In this document: one piece after another, positions 6,543 to 10,218 of the stretch
How positions within the stretch are numbered: position 1 is the first letter of the stretch
Layout: each line of letters begins with the position of its first letter
Assembly (NCBI GenBank): GCA_030123645.1
Contig: JASJYE010000060.1
Span: forward strand, 1 to 10,218
Direction: 5' to 3'
Source of the DNA: Candidatus Hydrogenedentota bacterium
GTDB lineage: Bacteria > Hydrogenedentota > Hydrogenedentia > Hydrogenedentales > GCA-2746185
Length of the DNA stretch: 10,218 nucleotides
Notes under the pieces: model-generated
What the model was told of the DNA's origin: nothing
The model's database searches: none
Seen by the model: the letters and a program-made list of their open reading frames with translations, nothing else
Made by a program: the position numbers and the translations under genes

Positions 6543-7241
6543 ATGAGTGAAACACTCTCCCATTCATTCAGCACGGCGAGGCGCACATTGTGCGCCTCGT
6601 CCCTCCTTAGCCTATTGGCCGCGGCCATCTTTGCATTGCCTGGGGCAACTTCGGCACTCGTATACGTCAACGGCGCGTCGATAAGCGATCTCTGGCGATT
6701 CGTGGCCAGCCATTGGGTCCACTGGAGTCTCGAGCATCTCGTGTGGTCTGCCGGGGCCTTCCTGGTGTTGGGTATTGTGTGCGAACGACGCAGCAGGTGC
6801 AGGTTTCTTGTGACCACGCTCGCAGCCGCCGTCGCGATTCCGATCGCGCTGCGAATCTTTCAGCCGGACTTGCAGTATTACGGCGGTCTTTCCGGGATCG
6901 ATTCCGCGCTATTCGGCCTGATTTGCGCACAGGACCTTCGTACGCACGGCCGGAATCAATGTACGCAAAAAGGGGGACAGTCCCGTCTACGCTCGTGCCT
7001 CGCTTCGCTTGGTACAGTCCCCGTTTTTGCCCTTCCAATCGCGCTGCTGGTAGGCTTTCTCGCGAAGATCGGCTACGAATTTTTCACGGGCGCCGCGCTC
7101 TTCGTGTCCCATACCGACATGATGATCCCCGTACCGCTGGCGCATCTGGTCGGGATCGCAGTCGGCATTCTGTTTGGCTTGGACCTGCATCGCATCGTAT
7201 TCTGGGAAAAGGACGCTTTTCGTGTGCCCTTCCCGATCTGA
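6543..7241 (+). CDS. rrtA: Rhombosortase (rhomboid-family intramembrane serine protease)
   Basis: The 232-residue multi-pass membrane protein begins 15 bases after the VIT/vWA stop, with GGGAAGGACGGAAG as ribosome binding region, so the two are co-transcribed. Rhomboid hallmarks are present: SHWVHWSLEHLVW in the first loop, the nucleophile Ser117 in GGLSGIDS, and the catalytic His201 in LAHLVGIAVGILFG. The compact size and six or so membrane segments fit rhombosortase, which processes GlyGly-CTERM tails, and the neighbour carries such a tail. Residues 142-163 (QKGGQS to PVFA) are encoded by a 66-bp hairpin element that also occurs at 7365-7430. This peptide lies between the Ser and His segments and makes the protein longer than usual. 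Whether the enzyme tolerates it is unknown. A general rhomboid protease is the alternative reading. Confidence 0.86.
   Translation: MSETLSHSFSTARRTLCASSLLSLLAAAIFALPGATSALVYVNGASISDLWRFVASHWVHWSLEHLVWSAGAFLVLGIVCERRSRCRFLVTTLAAAVAIPIALRIFQPDLQYYGGLSGIDSALFGLICAQDLRTHGRNQCTQKGGQSRLRSCLASLGTVPVFALPIALLVGFLAKIGYEFFTGAALFVSHTDMMIPVPLAHLVGIAVGILFGLDLHRIVFWEKDAFRVPFPI
6965..7030 (+). repeat. 66-bp hairpin element, copy A, in frame inside the rhombosortase
   Basis: The element begins GCAAAAAGGGGGACAG and ends CAGTCCCCGTTTTTGC, giving near-complementary arms around a core that starts GTCTACGCTCGTGCCTCGCT. The core is identical in copy B at 7365-7430. Its length is a multiple of three and it adds 22 codons without a stop. 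The GGGGAC / GTCCCC ends recall REP-type elements associated with Y1 (RAYT) transposases, but no such transposase is present here. Confidence 0.85.
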
Positions 7242-7254
7242 TACAAAGGACGCA

Positions 7255-7327
7255 CCGGAACCACCGGTTTGGCCGGAACCACCGGTTTGGAAAGGAACCA
7301 CCGGTTTGGCCGAAACCACCGGTTTGG
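7255..7327 (-). repeat. Tandem cluster of four 18-bp dispersed repeats, copies 6-9
   Basis: Four copies on the complementary strand lie head to tail at 7255-7272, 7273-7290, 7292-7309 and 7310-7327. The first two are exact CCGGAACCACCGGTTTGG; the third has AAGG and the fourth CCGAAA at the left end. The cluster starts 14 bases after the rhombosortase stop and is open in all three forward frames. Confidence 0.9.
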
Positions 7328-7364
7328 AAAGGAAGAGACCGGCACTGGGAGGGCGAAGCTCCTC

Positions 7365-7430
7365 GCGAAACGGGGACAGACCCGTCTACGCTCGTGCCTC
7401 GCTTCGCTTGGGTCAGTCCCCGTTTTTGCC
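7365..7430 (+). repeat. 66-bp hairpin element, copy B, intergenic
   Basis: GGGGAC-A-GACCC (7372-7383) pairs perfectly with GGGTC-A-GTCCCC (7410-7421), leaving one A/A mismatch and a 26-base loop identical to that of copy A. The right arm is followed by GTTTTT, so this copy could act as a terminator for the rhombosortase operon or simply be a mobile palindrome. It ends 25 bases before the dehydrogenase start. Confidence 0.85.
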
Positions 7431-7440
7431 GAGGTTAATG

Positions 7441-7446
7441 AGGAGG
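7441..7446 (+). promoter_or_regulatory. Ribosome binding site fixing the dehydrogenase start
   Basis: AGGAGG with a nine-base spacer to ATG 7456. This rules against the in-frame upstream ATG 7438 and against a much longer frame that begins inside the rhombosortase gene and reads through the repeats. Confidence 0.8.
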
Positions 7447-7455
7447 ATCCGACTC

Positions 7456-8484
7456 ATGCGCGCGATGATTCTTGAGCAGCAGGGCCAGCCGCTGGTCGAA
7501 GCCGACCTGCCGGCGCCCAAGCCCGGGCCGGGCCAGGTTCGCGTTAAGGTGAGCGTGTGCGGCGTGTGCCGGACGGACCTGCATGTGCTCGACGGCGAGC
7601 TGGCCGCGCCGAAGCTCCCGCTGGTGATGGGCCACCAGGTCGTCGGCACGGTCGACGAGCTCGGAGAGGGCGTGGACGCATTTTCGCCGGAACCACCGGT
7701 TTGGAAAGGCGACCGGGTCGGCGTGCCGTGGCTGGGCGGAGCCTGTGGCCGCTGCGCCTACTGCCAAGAGGGCCGCGAGAACCTCTGTGACGACCCGCGC
7801 TTTACCGGCTATCAAATCGACGGCGGCTTCGCAGAATATTGCGTCGTGGACGCCGATTTCTGTTTCCGCATACCCGAGAACTACCCCGACCTTCAGGCTG
7901 CGCCCCTTTTGTGCGCGGGCCTGATCGGCTACAGGGCGTATCGCATGGCAGGCGCCGGTACCACCGGTCTGGTTTATGGCGAGCGGCTCGGGTTCTACGG
8001 ATTCGGGGCCGCGGCACACATTCTATGCCAAGTCGCGAAGCACGACGGCCGGAAGGTCTATGCCTTCACCAGCCCGGGCGACGCCGCCGCACAGGACTTC
8101 GCCCGGAAGCTTGGCGCGGTCTGGGCCGGAAGTTCCGATGACGCGGCGCCGGAGGAACTCGACGCGGCCATCATCTTCGCGCCTGTCGGGCCTCTTGTCC
8201 CGGTTGCGCTGCGCGCCGTGCGCAAAGGCGGCACCGTTGTGTGCGCAGGTATCCACATGAGCGACATCCCGTCCTTTCCCTACAACATCCTCTGGGGAGA
8301 ACGCGTCATTCGCTCCGTCGCCAACCTCACCCGCAAAGACGGCGAAGACTTCCTCGCCCTCGCGCCAACCATACCGATTAAGACCGAAGTAACGCCCTAC
8401 CCCCTCGACCGCGTCAACGACGCCCTCGATGACCTTCGCCGCGGGCGATTTACGGGTGCGGCGGTGATCAATGTAATGGACTAG
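7456..8484 (+). CDS. Zinc-dependent alcohol dehydrogenase carrying two in-frame repeat-encoded hexapeptides
   Basis: The 342-residue medium-chain dehydrogenase would oxidise an alcohol or reduce an aldehyde with NAD(P). Catalytic zinc ligands are visible as Cys38 (CGVCRTDLH), His60 (GHQVVG) and Cys153 (LLCAGLIGYR). The structural zinc cysteines are C97, C100, C103 and C111. The cofactor fold begins at GFYGFGAAAH, and the C-terminal half has IIFAPVGPLVP, GGTVVCAGIHMSDIPSFPY and SVANLTR, typical of the AdhA-like zinc alcohol dehydrogenase group. Residues 78-83 (PEPPVW) and 168-173 (GTTGLV) are each encoded by the 18-bp dispersed repeat. Removing them restores the normal spacing (DAFS-KGDRVG and AGA-YGERLG) and a length near 330. 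Both inserts fall in plausible surface loops, so activity may be kept. The natural substrate is unknown. Confidence 0.93.
   Translation: MRAMILEQQGQPLVEADLPAPKPGPGQVRVKVSVCGVCRTDLHVLDGELAAPKLPLVMGHQVVGTVDELGEGVDAFSPEPPVWKGDRVGVPWLGGACGRCAYCQEGRENLCDDPRFTGYQIDGGFAEYCVVDADFCFRIPENYPDLQAAPLLCAGLIGYRAYRMAGAGTTGLVYGERLGFYGFGAAAHILCQVAKHDGRKVYAFTSPGDAAAQDFARKLGAVWAGSSDDAAPEELDAAIIFAPVGPLVPVALRAVRKGGTVVCAGIHMSDIPSFPYNILWGERVIRSVANLTRKDGEDFLALAPTIPIKTEVTPYPLDRVNDALDDLRRGRFTGAAVINVMD
7687..7704 (-). repeat. 18-bp dispersed repeat, copy 10, inside the dehydrogenase
   Basis: An exact CCGGAACCACCGGTTTGG aligned to codon boundaries and read as PEPPVW, between AFS and KGDRVG. Confidence 0.92.
7955..7972 (-). 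repeat. 18-bp dispersed repeat, copy 11, inside the dehydrogenase
   Basis: CCGGTACCACCGGTCTGG, two mismatches to the consensus. It is read in a different frame from copy 10 and yields GTTGLV (with the following GTT codon) just before the Rossmann fold. Confidence 0.8.
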
Positions 8485-8577
8485 AAAGTAGAGGTCAGAA
8501 CAGTAGAAGCACGTGCGAACCTTCGCAGGGCAACGTGTCAACCGAGATTTCAGAGTCTTTCGCATTTTCAACTCCAG

Positions 8578-8586
8578 AAAAGGAGG
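8578..8586 (+). promoter_or_regulatory. Ribosome binding site fixing the lipoprotein start
   Basis: AAAAGGAGG with an eight-base spacer to ATG 8595. It selects this ATG over an upstream in-frame GTG at 8535, which would place 20 charged residues before the signal peptide. Confidence 0.85.
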
Positions 8587-8594
8587 ATAGAACG

Positions 8595-9017
8595 ATGAGT
8601 AACAAGACCAAACTCAAAATGGCGTTAGTGATAGTGCTGCTGGCGGGATTGCCGTTGGCATGCACAACGACCACGCCCGGCAAGGCGGCCGATAGTTCCG
8701 GCTTCATCGGAACCTACAGCCTGGTTTCCATTGATGGGCACCCGGTCCCCTACGCGCCCATACACGACGGCCAACAAGGCGGCCCCGAGGTCGTCTCGAG
8801 CACCTTCACCCTGAATAGAGGCGGCACGGTCGTCTCTACTTATAATTATGCCCTTCCGTCCGGCGATACCATGAGCCGCGATTTCAAGGGCACGTATGCC
8901 GAAGCGGGCTCCGATTTCAACGTGAAATGGGAAGGCGCAGGGCAAACGAAGGTCACGATAGACGGAGGCACACTCACTATGGACAATCACGGTATGCTTT
9001 TCGTTTACCAAAAGTAA
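8595..9017 (+). CDS. Small predicted lipoprotein, function unknown
   Basis: The 140-residue product begins MSNKTKLKMALVIVLLAG and has a lipobox LPLAC ending at Cys23, so it should be lipidated and anchored in the outer or inner membrane. The mature part is short and beta-rich: FIGTYSLVSIDG, STFTLNRGGTVVSTYNY, and later FNVKWEGAGQTKVTIDGGTLTMDN. It ends in GMLFVYQK. Repeated short strands that open with a 'GTYSLVSIDG' segment resemble small lipocalin-like or META-like beta-barrel lipoproteins, but I see no diagnostic motif. It follows the dehydrogenase by 110 bases and has its own strong ribosome binding site, and is probably a separate unit. A possible sandwich between two dehydrogenase 3' ends is noted under the remnant at 9057. 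Confidence 0.75.
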   Translation: MSNKTKLKMALVIVLLAGLPLACTTTTPGKAADSSGFIGTYSLVSIDGHPVPYAPIHDGQQGGPEVVSSTFTLNRGGTVVSTYNYALPSGDTMSRDFKGTYAEAGSDFNVKWEGAGQTKVTIDGGTLTMDNHGMLFVYQK

Positions 9018-9056
9018 CCACGCTGAACTGCCATGGGACTTGGCCGGCGACATCGC

Positions 9057-9125
9057 GGCCTCCGCCACGGGAACTTTACAGGCGCGGCGGTTATCAAATT
9101 CAGAAAAGTAGACAGTAATTCTTAG
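9057..9125 (+). pseudogene. 3'-terminal remnant of a second zinc alcohol dehydrogenase
   Basis: This frame reads GLRHGNFTGAAVIKFRKVD and stops at TAG 9123-9125. The intact dehydrogenase upstream ends DLRRGRFTGAAVINVMD, and the DNA matches as well (about 33 of 42 bases around 9057-9098 against 8434-8475). Nothing of the rest of the gene is present. It is either the end of a diverged paralogue or a relic of a tandem duplication that brackets the lipoprotein gene. Confidence 0.55.
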
Positions 9126-9259
9126 GCTAGCAGTTTGTCGGACTTCGGGGTACCCATCGCCGTAAGTCCTTAATGTATCAATGTTCTGATTTTCTATGTA
9201 AACACCTTATGGTGTTTTAAACAAATGACTTGCGAACAAAGTCCGACAGACTGTTAGTC
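9125..9259. mobile_element. MITE-like element with 21-bp imperfect terminal inverted repeats
   Basis: The left end (9125-9145, containing CTAGCAGTTTGTCGGACTT) is complementary to the right end (9239-9259, containing AAGTCCGACAGACTGTTAG) at 18 of 21 positions. The 135-bp interval is AT-rich, has no gene, and holds further small GACTT / AAGTC symmetries and a hairpin at 9200-9217. This is the form of a miniature inverted-repeat element left by an insertion sequence. The parent family cannot be named, and a target duplication is not clear. Confidence 0.6.
9200..9217. terminator. Hairpin AAACACC-TTAT-GGTGTTT
   Basis: A perfect seven-base stem with a TTAT loop, followed by T then AAAC. It could act as a weak bidirectional terminator between the lipoprotein side and the converging phosphodiesterase gene, or be internal structure of the MITE-like element. 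Confidence 0.35.
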
Positions 9260-9291
9260 TATCTGGAAATAATTGTCGGTGCCGAAGCGTT

Positions 9292-10218
9292 CTAATTTCC
9301 TTCAGACGCCCTAACTTCATTCCCAACGTCCGGTTTGTTGGTAATGAGGGCGTCGACGCCGGCGCGGATGAGATCGCGCATCTGGGCTGGGTCGTTGACG
9401 GTGTAGAGGGCCATGGTCTTGCCGGAGTCGTGCAGGTCGGCGAGTAGTCCTTGGGTGAAGTCTTTCTTGTTGATGTTGAATCCCGGCGGATCGAGCAGCT
9501 TGAGCCACCGTAGGTACCGATTCCACTGCAGCGGATCGTTGTTGCTCGACGACGCGAGCAATTCGGTGCGAATATCTGGCGCTTCGATGAGTGCCACCGC
9601 GCATACGACGGCGGAGAAGGATTGAATCACGACTTGTGGCGCCATCTTTCGCTCGCGAATCAACGCAATGACACTACGCGTGAGTTCGAGGTTCCGCGAC
9701 CCGCTTGCCTCGATGGCCTTTATCATTTCTTCAGCATGATCCGGCAGCAAACGCTCGCTTTTGCGTACCAAGTCCAGCAATTGTGAATTCAGAGCGCGAT
9801 CGTCATCGCTGTCTTTGATTTCTATATAGACACCGATTCGCCGGTCTTTTGCCAGATCCAGGGCCTCGCCCAAGGTAGGGAGCCGCTCCTCCGCGAATTT
9901 CGGATCGAACCAGGTCCCGGCGTCGTAGCGCTTTAATTCGGCGAGCGTCATCTCTAGGACAGTGCCTTCCGCCCCCGTCGTCCGGCCGATCGTGTCGTCA
10001 TGAATGACGATGACTTCGCCGTCTTTGGTCAGCGTGCAGTCGAGCTCGAACCAATCCGCACCCATATCCGCCGCGAGCGAAAAAGCCGCCAAAGTATTCT
10101 CGGGCGCATAGGCGCTGGCCCCACGGTGCGCGATGATGTCTACCCTGCCTTCCGGTGCACCCGCTTCAAATGACATGCAACCACCCATCAATGCGCATCC
10201 CACAAACAAGCACGTCCA
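9292..10218 (-). CDS. Glycerophosphodiester phosphodiesterase, lipoprotein (5' end outside window)
   Basis: This enzyme hydrolyses glycerophosphodiesters to glycerol-3-phosphate and an alcohol. The minus-strand frame is open to the right edge. The N-terminal residues visible (CLFVGCALMGGC) look like the end of a lipoprotein signal peptide with its lipobox Cys, so the true start lies beyond 10218; a TTG at 10209 is unlikely to be it. Family motifs follow in order: IIAHRGASAYAPENT (catalytic His-Arg and Glu), ELDCTLTKDGEVIVIHDDTIGRTT (metal-binding Glu/Asp and catalytic His), LPTLGEAL, YIEIK, VVIQSF, and at the end TVNDPAQMRDLIRAGVDALITNKPD. All key residues appear intact, so an active periplasmic or membrane-anchored enzyme is expected. 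It converges on the region carrying the MITE-like element. Confidence 0.93.
   Translation of the reverse strand, partial: WTCLFVGCALMGGCMSFEAGAPEGRVDIIAHRGASAYAPENTLAAFSLAADMGADWFELDCTLTKDGEVIVIHDDTIGRTTGAEGTVLEMTLAELKRYDAGTWFDPKFAEERLPTLGEALDLAKDRRIGVYIEIKDSDDDRALNSQLLDLVRKSERLLPDHAEEMIKAIEASGSRNLELTRSVIALIRERKMAPQVVIQSFSAVVCAVALIEAPDIRTELLASSSNNDPLQWNRYLRWLKLLDPPGFNINKKDFTQGLLADLHDSGKTMALYTVNDPAQMRDLIRAGVDALITNKPDVGNEVRASEGN

Noticed and set aside
4797..6563. A 588-residue minus-strand open frame opposite the VIT/vWA gene
   Set aside because: It shows no recognisable domain, its composition is that of an antisense shadow of a GC-rich gene, and the plus strand carries clear VIT, vWA and sorting motifs.
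7255..7327. Possible CRISPR array
   Set aside because: The units are 18 bp and directly abut with 0-1 bases between them, there are no spacers, and the same unit occurs singly in genes. It is a tandem of a dispersed repeat.
6713..7438. A 241-residue plus-strand open frame overlapping the rhombosortase
   Set aside because: It is out of frame with the rhombosortase motifs, Arg/Ser/Pro-rich, and kept open by the same repeats.
7174..7455. N-terminal extension of the dehydrogenase starting inside the rhombosortase gene
   Set aside because: It is open only because the repeats lack stops. Family similarity and the AGGAGG at 7441-7446 both point to ATG 7456.
7633..7638. His60-Gln61 in place of the usual His-Glu pair in the dehydrogenase zinc site
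   Set aside because: GHQ occurs in this AdhA-like subgroup as far as I recall, and the zinc ligands Cys38, His60 and Cys153 are intact, so I do not treat it as a defect.

Overview
The window looks like an accessory stretch of a fairly GC-rich Gram-negative chromosome, most likely a gammaproteobacterium. It has a secreted protein with a GlyGly-CTERM-like tail next to a rhombosortase, two lipoprotein-type signals, and a sigma-54 promoter with its own activator. It is also crowded with short dispersed repeats. The exact taxon cannot be fixed from the sequence.

Layout from left to right. Bases 1-228 are the 3' end of a probable HDOD-type protein. A repeat-bearing gap (229-703) precedes a lysophospholipid acyltransferase-like gene (704-1297). 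On the minus strand follow a remnant of an alpha/beta hydrolase C-terminus (1347-1517) and an unrecognised single-pass protein whose 3' end runs out of frame through that remnant (1385-2056). A small plus-strand membrane protein lies at 2180-2524.

The core is 2597-7241: a sigma-54 activator on the minus strand, an AT-rich divergent promoter region with a consensus-perfect -24/-12 element (4311-4326), then a two-gene operon. The operon encodes a VIT + vWA protein with a signal peptide and a Gly-Gly-Gly / hydrophobic / Arg-cluster tail, followed 15 bases later by a rhomboid-family rhombosortase. I read this as a self-contained, transcriptionally controlled surface-protein sorting module: activator, promoter, substrate and processing protease.

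Downstream are a repeat cluster (7255-7430), a zinc alcohol dehydrogenase (7456-8484), a small lipoprotein (8595-9017), a remnant of a second dehydrogenase 3' end (9057-9125), a MITE-like inverted-repeat element (9125-9259) and, on the minus strand, a glycerophosphodiester phosphodiesterase lipoprotein that runs off the right edge.

The second theme is repeat invasion of coding sequence. Eleven copies of an 18-bp sequence (CCAAACCGGTGGTTCCGG and its complement) are scattered over the window. The unit has no stop codon in any of six frames and is a multiple of three. Two copies lie inside the dehydrogenase as in-frame hexapeptides read in different frames, and one lies inside the signal peptide of the VIT/vWA protein. 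A separate 66-bp hairpin element, also a multiple of three, sits in frame inside the rhombosortase and again between genes. The pattern resembles the protein-invading palindromic elements described in Rickettsia, but the sequences here are different.
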